A stretch of 64,000 nucleotides of DNA from Nostoc sp. UHCC 0302. Its GTDB lineage: Bacteria; Cyanobacteriota; Cyanobacteriia; Cyanobacteriales; Nostocaceae. A program made the translations under genes and the position numbers. The notes under the pieces were generated by a model. The model saw nothing but the letters and a program-made list of their open reading frames with translations, ran no database searches and was not told where the DNA came from. Where the stretch lies: assembly GCF_038096175.1 (NCBI RefSeq), contig NZ_CP151099.1:4124501-4188500 (forward strand). Direction: 5' to 3'. This document shows, in pieces, positions 8,347 to 17,236 of this stretch; the stretch's first letter is position 1; each line of letters begins with the position of its first letter.

Positions 8347-9336
8347 CTAAGCCAAAAGACAGGCGATAGGGAAAATTAAGTATTCGATAAAAAAGAGTTT
8401 CCAGATAAATTGGTAGAACTGAGCGATCGCACTTTTATCTTGCAAGTCTACACCGAAACTCTGCAACCACATCCAAGCTAGCAAAATTAGATGACTAATT
8501 ACCACAAATATGGTATTGACTGAAGCAAGATGCAGTACAGCAACTAAAATGATTCCTAAATAACAGACAGTTATCACCCAAAGCGCGAGATTAAATACAG
8601 ATGGCGCACCGAGTTCAATCGTAAAAGTCGAGATATTATAGAGGCGATCGCCTTCCATATCTGGGATATCTTTAAAGATAGCGATCGCAAATGTAAACAC
8701 CAAAATAAATAACGTCAGCACCCACACCACAGCCGGAATTGATTGGCTTTGTTGTAATGCCCAACTATAGTGCAAATACAATCCTAAATTTACAATCGTG
8801 CCGCGCACAGAAAAAATACAAAGTGCTGCCCAGAAAGGAAACTGTTTCAAGCGAATTGGTGGTAAAGAATAAGCAGTACCAATTGCCAAACTAATCGCCA
8901 CCATTCCGAATAAAAATGGCCCAGTTAGCCAAGCTACGACTAATGCCAAAATTCCGGTAGAAGCAACAATTAACTGCCCCGTTTGTCGAGAAAATTCTCC
9001 TGATGCCAGCGGTAAATGAGGTTTATTAATCTTGTCAATTTCAACATCTTCTAATTGATTTAACCCCACAATGTAGACATTGCCACATAAACAAGAAATC
9101 CATGCCCCCAACAGAGGTAGTAGGGAACTTGTAGAGACGCGATTAATCACGTCTGTAGGGAATAGGGAAACAGTCCGATTACTAATGGCAATAGCAATTA
9201 AACATAAACTCCAGACACTTAAACTTGTACCAATAATCGTGTGCGGGCGAGAGAATTTCCAAAAAGCATAAAGCCAATTGAAAGATGATGGAACAGGTTT
9301 GAGTGGCAAAGGGCTGTTTTGAGAACTCTGGCTCAT
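8347..9336 (-). CDS. hpt: Homogentisate phytyltransferase
   Basis: This 329-residue UbiA-family membrane prenyltransferase joins phytyl diphosphate to homogentisate, the committed step of tocopherol synthesis. Both aspartate-rich motifs are present: NQLEDVEID at about residues 93-101 and KDIPDMEGD at about 221-229. FSRPHTIIGTSLSVW near the N-terminus and FYQFIWKLFFIEYL near the C-terminus match the cyanobacterial enzyme (slr1736 type). About eight or nine membrane helices are expected. Residues 60-69 are encoded by a dispersed palindromic repeat that lengthens the first loop. It is the first gene of a two-gene unit with the TPR protein. Confidence 0.92.
   Translation of the reverse strand: MSQSSQNSPLPLKPVPSSFNWLYAFWKFSRPHTIIGTSLSVWSLCLIAIAISNRTVSLFPTDVINRVSTSSLLPLLGAWISCLCGNVYIVGLNQLEDVEIDKINKPHLPLASGEFSRQTGQLIVASTGILALVVAWLTGPFLFGMVAISLAIGTAYSLPPIRLKQFPFWAALCIFSVRGTIVNLGLYLHYSWALQQSQSIPAVVWVLTLFILVFTFAIAIFKDIPDMEGDRLYNISTFTIELGAPSVFNLALWVITVCYLGIILVAVLHLASVNTIFVVISHLILLAWMWLQSFGVDLQDKSAIAQFYQFIWKLFFIEYLIFPIACLLA
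9131..9157. repeat. Dispersed palindromic repeat inside the phytyltransferase gene
   Basis: The sequence GTAGAGACGCGATTAATC followed by ACGTCTGTA is a copy of an intergenic palindrome seen also at 12751-12774, 28341-28372, 48047-48070 and, degenerate, 41027-41052. Here it is read in frame and encodes TDVINRVST in the loop after the first membrane helix. One arm has a G-to-A change that weakens the palindrome. Confidence 0.8.
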
Positions 9337-9569
9337 GAGTAGCTTAGATACAGTATTCTGACTTGTTGTTAACCATTGTCACAGAATTTTGCCATTAACT
9401 AAATCTAAACCTGAAATCGTCGGGTATGTTACCCCGTAGGCTAACGCATCGACTATCTAAAATTTATGCATTACTAATCACCAGTCCCTAATTCCCAGAC
9501 TTGTGCGATCGCATTTACCAGTGGGAATCATAAAAAACAGATTTACCACAGTAAATAACCAAGTTTTAC

Positions 9570-10095
9570 TCATTTAGCTTGAAACCTATGTAAAATTCGC
9601 ACAGCTACAGACAAAGCCAACACAGTCAATCGTTGAATGGCAGCAATCGGCTCTAATTGGGTAGCTTCGAGATTTAATCCCGCAGTTTTCAGAGTGGCAA
9701 ACAGTTGTTCGATTCGCCATGTGTACCATCGAATCACTTGCAGTGCCTGTTCTAAACAAACAACTTGCTGGGTGGTGAGCAGTCGCCAATTAATCGCTGC
9801 TTGACCTGGTGGTGGGTTGACTTCAACCGCTTCAACTGCATAAAGTGTCACACTAGCAGGATAGTCTTGCCCATTTAATTTATCTGGACGTTGAATTCTC
9901 ACCGTTACACGGCGAACAACTAACAATGCCTTTTCTCGGTCACCAGTACGGGTAATCATTTTGGCTTCACCAACACTCATGCACTGTTGAGTTTCATCAG
10001 CTCAACGCAGCCATTTGTATGATTCTTTCTCTTCTATTGGCAATTGGCTGTAGTTTCGTTCATGCTTATCTTGATGGTTGATATCTCCAGTCTAC
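9570..10095 (-). pseudogene. Decayed IS4-type transposase
   Basis: The longest open piece (9570-9980) encodes the C-terminal half of an IS4-family transposase. It includes TRTGDRE, around the second catalytic Asp, and WRIEQLFATLKTAG, which resembles the signature carrying the catalytic Glu in Tn5-like enzymes. Upstream in the same frame I read HERNYSQLPIEEKESYKWLR, then an in-frame TGA, then ADETQQC leading into the open piece; a further TAG lies at about 10098. The N-terminal third is missing. The element is therefore inactive. It sits between the phytyltransferase promoter region and the porin. Confidence 0.82.
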
Positions 10096-10099
10096 AGTT

Positions 10100-10726
10100 G
10101 TACTGTACTTATCCCCAAGGGAAATCTATTTTCTGCATCTAATACTAGTGATAGATTTGTCGTAGGGAATATTGCTGTGACCCTAGCAACGTATTTGTAT
10201 CATTTTAAAAGTTAAATGATATAAGCGATCAGCTTGAGAACAGTGCGAGAGCGCAATCACTTTTGTCTACTTATTTATACTGTAATTGCACGTAATATTT
10301 GAAACTAGCTAAAAAGATAATATTGCTAAGAAGGCAGCAAAATTATTCTTAGGTACTTGCTTGATCAAGCACTAAGATGTATTCTTATAATCATCTGTTC
10401 TTAAAAAAATAAAAAAATATTCCTTTGTTTGAGTATTGAAAAATGTCAATACTCAGGCATAATATATGTTTGAATAAATAACAATCATGCATAGAAATTT
10501 CACTATAGGTCTAATAGATTATGCTTATTCCAATAAGATAATGAGCTATAAAGTATCTACTGATAATTAGCGATGGCTATACAACTTATAAATTTATTAG
10601 TACAGTTAAATAAATAAAATTGTTTCTTTTATACACAAATATATTTTAATAATAAATAAAGAGTTTCTCGTATTTCAAAGCATTGTTTGAAATACATATA
10701 TTCATTGTTGGTTGTGAGGAAAAACT
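10100..10726. other. AT-rich leader region of the porin gene
   Basis: No ORF or clear hairpin is visible. The sequence becomes very AT-rich in the last 300 bp before the porin start, as expected for a long promoter and leader. The left end abuts the decayed IS4 element. Confidence 0.5.
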
Positions 10727-12562
10727 GTGAAAGTAAGTTTATTAGCTTCTGTTAGTGGAGCAAGTTTTCTATGCCTACTCGCTGGATGTATACCTGTACT
10801 GGCAACACCTGCAATTGAAACAGGTGTAGATAATACTCAGACTATAAAATTTTCTGAAAAAGCTAGTAATAGAACAACCAATGAGAATTATAAAAGTGCT
10901 GAATTAGCACTCCCTCCCTTTAGTGATTCTTCTCAAACTACTTCGGAATCTCCACGCCCCTCTCTTGGAAAAAATTTGCTAGCACAGGTAACATCTGTAT
11001 CGCAATTGTCAGATGTTCAACCTACAGATTGGGCTTTCGCTGCACTACAATCTCTAGTCGAGCGCTATGGGTGTATTGCTGGCTATCCAAACAGCACATA
11101 TCGAGGTAACCGTGCGCTGACTCGTTATGAATTTGCCGCTGGTTTGAATGCCTGTTTAGATCGAGTCAACGAGCTAATTGCCACCGCAACTGGTGACTTG
11201 GTAACAAAGCAAGATTTAGCCACCTTGCAAAAACTGCAAGAAGAATTTTCTCCTGAATTAGCTACACTACGAGGTCGAGTAGATGCTTTGGAAGCTCGCA
11301 CCACTGAATTAGAGGCCAATCAGTTTTCCACAACTACCAAACTGAATGGTGAAGTAATTATTGCAGCTATCGGTGCAACAGGAGGCGCTCCAGATCGGGA
11401 TGACCCTAATATTATTCTGACAAACCGAGTCCGGTTAAATCTTACCACCAGTTTCACTGGTAAAGATTTACTGCTTACTGGGTTGCAAGCATATAATTTC
11501 TTAGGTGGTGTAGATGGAAGTGGTAGCCTTCAAGAGGGTTTAGGATTAGCATCACCAATCCTCAGTTCTAGCAGCGCTCGTACTAGTTTTGAACCTCAAT
11601 TTCCTGGGGTTGAACCCAAAACACTAACAGAAATCGGTGCCAACTCTGTTCAGCTTTACAAACTGCTTTACATCTTTCCCGTTGCTGATAAACTGACATT
11701 GTTTGCTGGGACTGCTGCTGAAGTGTCGGATGCTTTTCCTACGATTACTCCTTTTTATGGTGAAGGACAAGAGGCGATTTCTCGCTTCGCTGGTTTGAAC
11801 CCTGTAGTGCGTATTTCTGGAGGCACTTCTGGTTCTGGTTTAGCATCTGCTGCTGGCTTTATTTTTAATATCTCAGAGCAACTGGATTTCAGAGCTTTGT
11901 ACGGCAGTGTAAGTGCTAACGTTGCTCAAGAAGCTGGCGAAATACTACCAGGAGTTTCTGGAACACCTTTAGGGTCTGGCGTATTTGGGGGTAGTAGTGT
12001 CGTAGCAGCTCAATTGACTTTTAGACCAAGTAGTTCTATAGATATTGGTCTGAACTATGCCAACAGCTATCACGAGATAAACATTCTTGGCACAGGATTA
12101 ACTAGTAGTGATATCGGTGCTTTAGCAGGGGTTGATTTAGGGACACCTGTAAGACTTAACTCCGTTGGTGGAACTTTGACTTGGCGATTTACTCCAAACA
12201 TCGCTTTGTCTGGTTATGGCGCGGCGTTTTTTGTTGACGATTCCTCTGGTGCTGTTGATGCTTCTACTACCTTCACCAGTTGGATGGCAGGCCTTCATTT
12301 CAACGATTTATTCCACAAGGGGAACAACGCAGGTATTATTTTTGGTCAGCCACTGTATCGCACCGATGCTAGTGGTGCAGCTAGCCTATCACCTGCGGGT
12401 GCAAACAGAGCTGTTCCATACCATTTAGAAGCTTATTACCGCTTTCGGATCAACGACAATATCAGCATTACTCCAGGTGCATTTGTCCTTTTTAATCCTG
12501 AAAGCGATAGCAATAACGATACAACAACTGTGGGTGTAGTTCGTACTACCTTCACTTTCTAA
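10727..12562 (+). CDS. SLH-domain outer-membrane porin (iron-uptake porin / OprB type)
   Basis: The 611-residue precursor starts at GTG after GAGGAAAAACT. It has a signal peptide with a LLAGCIPVLA core, then an acidic linker. One S-layer-homology domain (about residues 92-150, VSQLSDVQPTDWAFAALQ to RYEFAAGLNACLDR) should bind the cell-wall polymer. A short coiled coil (LATLQKLQEEF to RVDALEARTTELE) and a beta-barrel ending in ...TFTF follow. This layout is the standard cyanobacterial porin, often annotated as an iron-uptake or carbohydrate-selective porin. The terminal Phe fits the outer-membrane assembly signal. The solute is not evident from sequence. The gene stands alone. Confidence 0.9.
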   Translation: MKVSLLASVSGASFLCLLAGCIPVLATPAIETGVDNTQTIKFSEKASNRTTNENYKSAELALPPFSDSSQTTSESPRPSLGKNLLAQVTSVSQLSDVQPTDWAFAALQSLVERYGCIAGYPNSTYRGNRALTRYEFAAGLNACLDRVNELIATATGDLVTKQDLATLQKLQEEFSPELATLRGRVDALEARTTELEANQFSTTTKLNGEVIIAAIGATGGAPDRDDPNIILTNRVRLNLTTSFTGKDLLLTGLQAYNFLGGVDGSGSLQEGLGLASPILSSSSARTSFEPQFPGVEPKTLTEIGANSVQLYKLLYIFPVADKLTLFAGTAAEVSDAFPTITPFYGEGQEAISRFAGLNPVVRISGGTSGSGLASAAGFIFNISEQLDFRALYGSVSANVAQEAGEILPGVSGTPLGSGVFGGSSVVAAQLTFRPSSSIDIGLNYANSYHEINILGTGLTSSDIGALAGVDLGTPVRLNSVGGTLTWRFTPNIALSGYGAAFFVDDSSGAVDASTTFTSWMAGLHFNDLFHKGNNAGIIFGQPLYRTDASGAASLSPAGANRAVPYHLEAYYRFRINDNISITPGAFVLFNPESDSNNDTTTVGVVRTTFTF

Positions 12563-12612
12563 ATCAACGGCTAGTAGTTTGTTTGTGTTCCCTTAGCTTC
12601 AAATCGTACGCC

Positions 12613-12694
12613 AGTAGGGTGTGTTGTCGTGCAGCGCAACGCACCATCCCAGACGTTCGGTGCGTTAGGACTTTCGTCCATAACGCACCCTACC
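12613..12694. repeat. Hairpin repeat with GTAGGGTGTGTT / AACGCACCCTAC ends
   Basis: The inverted ends can fold into a long imperfect hairpin, with an internal GCGCAACGCACC and GGTGCGTTAGG pairing. A shorter relative is at about 22104-22136. Such repeats are abundant between cyanobacterial genes. The small ORF that crosses it has no other support. Confidence 0.7.
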
Positions 12695-12711
12695 GGATAA
12701 AAGCCAATGTG

Positions 12712-12814
12712 ATACCAATTAGAAAAAACGATGCAACAAATAGTCCATTTGTAGAGACGCGATTCATCGCGTCTTCACCCAAGGATGTGTTGCAATCATT
12801 AATTGAATTGGTAT
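12712..12814. mobile_element. MITE-like element, 103 bp (copy 1)
   Basis: The ends are ATACCAATT and AATTGGTAT in inverted orientation. The interior carries the palindrome GAGACGCGATTCATCGCGTCT and then CACCCAAGGATGTGTTGCAA. A near-identical copy lies at 48007-48110, identical over the right 60 bp or so and diverged on the left. It contains no ORF, so movement would need a transposase from elsewhere. Confidence 0.82.
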
Positions 12815-12919
12815 GAGTTAGGTTTTCCGACTTGTGTGTACACCCTAGCCTCGTAGAAGAGTGATAGGGGGAGAGGTTCTTCTTGGATTACTGAATTGGT
12901 GTGCTAGGCAGATTAAAAA

Positions 12920-13255
12920 AGTAATTTGCCTGTTTGCTTGTAGAATATACCAAAATGATTAGGCAATTTACCTAAATTCTTTCTCATTTAAGCAGATTGA
13001 GAAAGCAATATGTCTAATTACTTGCTGAATATACCCAAATGAATAAGCAATATCTATAAATGCTTGCTGAATCTACTCAAATCAGAAAGCAATATCTATA
13101 AATGCTTGCTGAATCTACCGGAATAAGAAAGTATTTAAACTATTGATAAAGCATTTAGGCTTTTTGCTTGCTGAATCTACTGAAATGAGAAAGGATTTAG
13201 GCAAAATGAGAAAGCATTTACAGGTATTGAGAAAGTAATATGCCTTTTTGCTTAT
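12920..13255. repeat. Degenerate ~41-bp direct repeats upstream of cbiET
   Basis: The phrase TTGCTGAATCTACT-nnAAT-nAGAAAGCAATAT and its variants recur at least five times with a spacing of about 40 bp, then break down into shorter words (GAGAAAGCATTTA). The block ends about 45 bp before the cbiET start. I see no cobalamin riboswitch in it. Confidence 0.65.
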
Positions 13256-13300
13256 TAAATTCGACTTTATTTATATTTTTGATGAAGATGGCAAATTAAT

Positions 13301-14533
13301 ATGACACGGAAATGGCTTTCTATTGTAGGTATTGGCGAGGATGGGTTACAGGGGTTAAGCGCGATCGCTCATTCCTTACTCGCTCAAGCTGAAGTAATTG
13401 TAGGAGGCGATCGCCATTTAGCAATGTTGCCTAAAGATGACCAACGTCATAAAATAGCCTGGACTTCTCCAATTAGCACCTCAGTAGAGCAAATTATCCA
13501 ACGCCGGGGGCAGTCAGTTTGTGTATTAGCAAGTGGTGATCCTATGTGCTACGGCATTGGTGTTACCCTCACGCAGCAAATTGCTATCTCTGAAATGACG
13601 ATTATCCCAGCACCATCAGCCTTCAGCCTCGCTTGTGCCAGATTGGGATGGTCTTTAACCGAAGTAGAAACCTTGAGTTTATGCAGCCGTCCAGTTTCCT
13701 TGCTCCAGTCCTACATCTATCCTGGAGCTAGGTTATTGATTTTGAGTGAAGGGAAGGATACACCCAAAATTGTTGCCGAAATATTGACAAGTCGCGGCTA
13801 TGGTAGTAGCAACATTACGGTACTGGAGCGGATGGGCGGCACTCATGAACGGATTGTAAAAGGTACGGCTGCATCATGGAGTGAAGAATTTGCTGCTTTG
13901 AATGCGATCGCAGTTGATTGTATTGCCGATGCTGGTGTTCTTCCTTTGCCAAGGTTACCAGGATTACCAGATAATGCCTACCACCACGATGGACAACTAA
14001 CAAAGAGTGAAGTTAGAGCTATTACCTTAGCGACTTTAGCCCCAACACCTGGACAATTACTGTGGGATGTTGGTGCTGGTTGCGGCTCGATTTCTATCGA
14101 ATGGATGCGGAGTCATCCTCGGTGTCGGGCGATCGCAATTGAACAAAACTCGTCTCGACTGTGCTACATTGCTGACAACGCTGCCGCTTTAGGGACACCA
14201 AACTTGCAAATCATTGAAGGTAAAGCGCCTCATGCCCTCAAAAATTTACCTGTACCCGATGTAATATTTATTGGTGGTGGAGTAACAGCAACCGGACTTT
14301 TTGATGTTTGTTGGCAAGCACTGCGGCCAGGTGGACGGTTGGTGGCGAATGTTGTCACAGTAGAGGGTGAGCAAACTTTATTTCAATGGCATGAACAAGT
14401 CGGCGGTAATTTGACTCGTATTGCTATCCAGAGGGCGGAACCTCTTGGTAAATTTTTGAGCTGGCGAGCAATGGCTCCTGTTACACAATGGATAGCAGTA
14501 AAGTCTGATCAAAAGAATACAGAATTTAAGTAG
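13301..14533 (+). CDS. cbiET: Bifunctional precorrin-6Y/cobalt-precorrin methyltransferase CbiET (CobL type)
   Basis: The 410-residue protein fuses two cobalamin-pathway methyltransferases. Residues about 5-200 are the CbiE tetrapyrrole methylase: LSIVGIGEDG at the start, VLASGDPMCYGIG for the substrate loop. Residues about 215-395 are the CbiT Rossmann methyltransferase with LLWDVGAGCGSISIEW as the S-adenosylmethionine site. Together they methylate C5 and C15 and decarboxylate the corrin ring. Length and order match CobL/CbiET. No other cobalamin gene is adjacent. The region before it is filled with direct repeats, so its promoter is unclear. Confidence 0.93.
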   Translation: MTRKWLSIVGIGEDGLQGLSAIAHSLLAQAEVIVGGDRHLAMLPKDDQRHKIAWTSPISTSVEQIIQRRGQSVCVLASGDPMCYGIGVTLTQQIAISEMTIIPAPSAFSLACARLGWSLTEVETLSLCSRPVSLLQSYIYPGARLLILSEGKDTPKIVAEILTSRGYGSSNITVLERMGGTHERIVKGTAASWSEEFAALNAIAVDCIADAGVLPLPRLPGLPDNAYHHDGQLTKSEVRAITLATLAPTPGQLLWDVGAGCGSISIEWMRSHPRCRAIAIEQNSSRLCYIADNAAALGTPNLQIIEGKAPHALKNLPVPDVIFIGGGVTATGLFDVCWQALRPGGRLVANVVTVEGEQTLFQWHEQVGGNLTRIAIQRAEPLGKFLSWRAMAPVTQWIAVKSDQKNTEFK

Positions 14534-14776
14534 AGAGTTTATCTGTTTTTGTGTATATTAACGATTTTAGAAAGGCTTGACCAAAGCTATTAATAAACGT
14601 GATACGCTGTTATCACTATTTGCTTGTCTGGAGAGTATATTGACTCTACTCTAGGAAATTGATTATGAATCCACCAGACTTTTACTCTATTACCTTTGGC
14701 CGGAGCGCTGCCAGACATAGAGTATCCTGCACCAAGCATTATGGATTCAAATGAACTAGCATCCAGTGTTGTACTA

Positions 14777-15166
14777 CTAAAGTTTGGTAAACCCTATATC
14801 TGGTGTTTGTTTAGGGTCATAGCTACCTTGGTAAGTGGTTAGTATTTTATATCCCGGTAATACTAAACCAAAACCAGCTGAGCTATGAATCATCCCTGGA
14901 TATTTATACGGTTCATCATCTGGTAAACTACCGCCAATACGAAGAGTAAAACCTCTAGGCAACCATATATACAATCCAGGAATCAATAAATCCATACTAT
15001 AAGCGATCGCCCTCATCTTCTCTTGAGCATTGGAAGAACTTGAAGCTATGGCAGATTTTGAAGATAACCAGAGCTTTGTAACAAAAGACATCGGTTTAAA
15101 TTGCCTTATAGGAACAGATGTATTAAGTAAATTGAACAAAATGAATCCTTTACACACATAAAACAA
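14777..15166 (-). CDS. Hypothetical protein (129 aa from TTG, 104 aa from internal ATG)
   Basis: I do not recognise this protein. The C-terminal half (YSMDLLIPGLYIWLPRGFTLRIGG, GFGLVLPGYKILTTYQ) has beta-rich and Gly/Tyr patterns. The longest frame starts with TTG and has a hydrophobic beginning (FILFNLL). An ATG at 15091 gives a 104-residue product starting MSFVTKLWLSS and has AAGG upstream. I favour the ATG weakly. It could be a remnant of a larger protein. A GC-rich hairpin lies about 65 bp upstream of the long start and separates it from the next gene on this strand. Confidence 0.42.
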   Translation of the reverse strand: MFYVCKGFILFNLLNTSVPIRQFKPMSFVTKLWLSSKSAIASSSSNAQEKMRAIAYSMDLLIPGLYIWLPRGFTLRIGGSLPDDEPYKYPGMIHSSAGFGLVLPGYKILTTYQGSYDPKQTPDIGFTKL

Positions 15167-15232
15167 TCAAAAGTGATCTGGTTGTTATGTTTGTTTTAAG
15201 ATGTTTTAGTTTATCTCGTATCCAAATAATAT

Positions 15233-15254
15233 ACCTCGCCTTATAAGGCGAGGT
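15233..15254 (-). terminator. Hairpin ACCTCGCCTT / AAGGCGAGGT
   Basis: A perfect 10-bp GC-rich stem has a 2-base centre (effectively an 8-bp stem with a 6-base loop). On the minus strand it is followed by TATATTATTT and sits downstream of the 489-residue protein gene, so it probably ends that transcript. On the plus strand it is followed by a T-rich stretch and could work both ways. Confidence 0.55.
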
Positions 15255-15414
15255 CATTTCTTTATTTTATTCCAAATTTATTATTGCTCTTGTTTGAAGA
15301 AAGCCCAATTAAGAAAATCCATCTTGAAAACTCTTACATTGATTGCCTGCGATCACCAAAGCATAGCAAAGCTTTCAATTTTCTAAATTTTACCAACTCA
15401 ATGGCGATCGCTTT

Positions 15415-16884
15415 TTATAATTGCTGTCCAACATAAATTGAACGCACTTCACCGTTACGCCGAATCACAGCTTCGCCATTACTCACCTCTACGAGTGTCC
15501 AACCACTTGAGCCAATACTTTCACCCACATCAACACGGCGACTCACGCCATCAATTTTAAACAAAGCAGCAGATTTGTTACCTAACTCTAACAACCCCTC
15601 TAAGGTATTAGCAGGTGCAACTGCTACGGCAGTTGGTAAATATACTTGCTCTTGGGTAATAGTTGGTTCTGAATCTGGGGTTGCTGGTCGTAACGGCAGA
15701 ACTGGTAACCCAGGCAAAAGATTAGGTGCTTGCCGCACGGTGATTGGTGCAGTTCGTATAGCTACAGGTTTGAGTTCTCCTCGCACAGCAGCAGCTACCA
15801 TGTTGACTGCTACGGGTTTGGCTGCTTGCCGTACTGTATTCAGAGCAGCTTTTACAGGATTCGGTTGATATCCCTTCGATGCAGTCGCAATTGGTGGTAA
15901 TGGTGTAAGACTACCGGGAATTGATGGTAGCGCGTAGCGCATCGGCGACGGCGCTTGATAAACAGGAATGTAGATGCGTTCAACAACGCTTCCAGAACGG
16001 TTCGCGGCTGGTGGTGTATTGTTAGCTGCTAGAAGTGGGGGTAGATTACCTGCTGGTTGAATGCTAGGAAGTGCTAGGGCTGTTTGGTTAGCAGTTGCTT
16101 CATTAGTTAATCCAGGTCTGGCAGAATTTTGATTGTTTCTTGAATCTTGTTTATCTATAACTGCTAGGGCTTCTAGCATATAGTCAACTAATTCTGCCTC
16201 AGCTTCTGCCTTTGTCGGCAACTCTGACTGTGACTGCGGTACTTGCAGAGCTTGCTGGGATAAATTGGTGTTTAAAAGATGTATTACTCCTGGCTGTAGT
16301 AGGTAGATCGTCCCAGCGATCGCCACACCTAAAGTTGTTCCCACAATCACCAGTTTGCCTATAGCACGCTTAGTTTTCTGATGCTTTTTATCTAATAGTT
16401 TACCAGTAGGATTACCTACCATGAATCTACTCAAATTATTCCGCTTAATTTGAGCAACTGGCTGCTGGGGTCGTCTGAGTGTGTTTGGTAAAACAACCTG
16501 TGGCACTGTCACTGTTTGCAGAGGCTCGTATTCTGATGACTCTGCTGTGGAAGAGTTTCCCAAATTGAGCCACTCGGATAGGGAGATATCCTGTGTTGAG
16601 GAGCCACCTACATGGTGACCCATTGCTGTGGCAGGGTTTCCCGCTCCAGGCGACTGGCGAAAGGATTCTCCGACTTGACTGGAGTGGGGTCGTAGTGGCG
16701 TCTGACTGCCATGCCTAACGGTTTGGGAAGGCAGATTTCCATTACCATCCAGAATGTAGTCAATATCGGCAAAGAGTTCATCCATCAAGCCATCAGCATA
16801 GATATCTATTGACCAAGGCTCGTTGACGATTAAATCTTCTGATGGTTCTGGAATTGTGAGATGGGTGCTGGCTTCTTTTAACAT
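15415..16884 (-). CDS. Membrane-anchored proline-rich protein with C-terminal PilP/GspC-like domain (489 aa)
   Basis: The protein has a long cytoplasmic N-terminal part (acidic start, then Ser/Gly/His-rich), a basic stretch (KKHQKTKRAIGK) and one membrane helix at about residues 178-197. After this comes a long Ala/Pro-rich periplasmic linker with PPLLAANNTPPA and repeated PVAI/PVAVN words. The last 45 residues (ALFKIDGVSRRVDVGESIG...GEAVIRRNGEVRSIYVG) look like the small beta domain of PilP/GspC-type proteins of pilus and secretion machines. That suggests a link to type IV pili or secretion, but no pilus gene is next to it. The domain call is by eye only. It is monocistronic. Confidence 0.62.
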   Translation of the reverse strand: MLKEASTHLTIPEPSEDLIVNEPWSIDIYADGLMDELFADIDYILDGNGNLPSQTVRHGSQTPLRPHSSQVGESFRQSPGAGNPATAMGHHVGGSSTQDISLSEWLNLGNSSTAESSEYEPLQTVTVPQVVLPNTLRRPQQPVAQIKRNNLSRFMVGNPTGKLLDKKHQKTKRAIGKLVIVGTTLGVAIAGTIYLLQPGVIHLLNTNLSQQALQVPQSQSELPTKAEAEAELVDYMLEALAVIDKQDSRNNQNSARPGLTNEATANQTALALPSIQPAGNLPPLLAANNTPPAANRSGSVVERIYIPVYQAPSPMRYALPSIPGSLTPLPPIATASKGYQPNPVKAALNTVRQAAKPVAVNMVAAAVRGELKPVAIRTAPITVRQAPNLLPGLPVLPLRPATPDSEPTITQEQVYLPTAVAVAPANTLEGLLELGNKSAALFKIDGVSRRVDVGESIGSSGWTLVEVSNGEAVIRRNGEVRSIYVGQQL

Positions 16885-17236
16885 AGGCGTTTTAGGTTGT
16901 GGCTACTAGGACGGGGAACGCCGCCCCTACTGCCTCTTAATCAGGATTATTTATGAAATATCCAATCCCCCGCTTTAACAGTTATCAGTCGTCAGTTATC
17001 AGTTTCATCGTTGACGAAACACCACACCAATTGGTGTCAAGCTTCTTCTAGCGGGTTTAACAGTTATCAGATTTATTGGTAACTGTTCACTGATTTAATT
17101 AGACGAGTAGATTGAGCGGTGGTATTAAACTCAACTTAAATTTGAGGATTGTTGATGATGGCATTACTAAAATGTATGTCATCTATCATACCAATCCCCT
17201 TCATTACTACTATACTCAGTCTTTATGAAGTTGGAG
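16885..17236. other. Intergenic region with short repeats
   Basis: The phrase AACAGTTATCAG recurs and a small palindrome CACCAATTGGTG occurs near 17025. The sequence looks like dispersed-repeat debris plus the promoter of the proline-rich protein gene. No gene is seen. Confidence 0.5.

Noticed and set aside
12583-12816. 77-codon ORF after the porin
   Set aside because: It lies wholly in a hairpin repeat and a MITE-like element and has no ribosome-binding site.
12563-13300. Cobalamin riboswitch before cbiET
   Set aside because: I looked for the B12-box core and found only direct repeats and MITE-like sequence.
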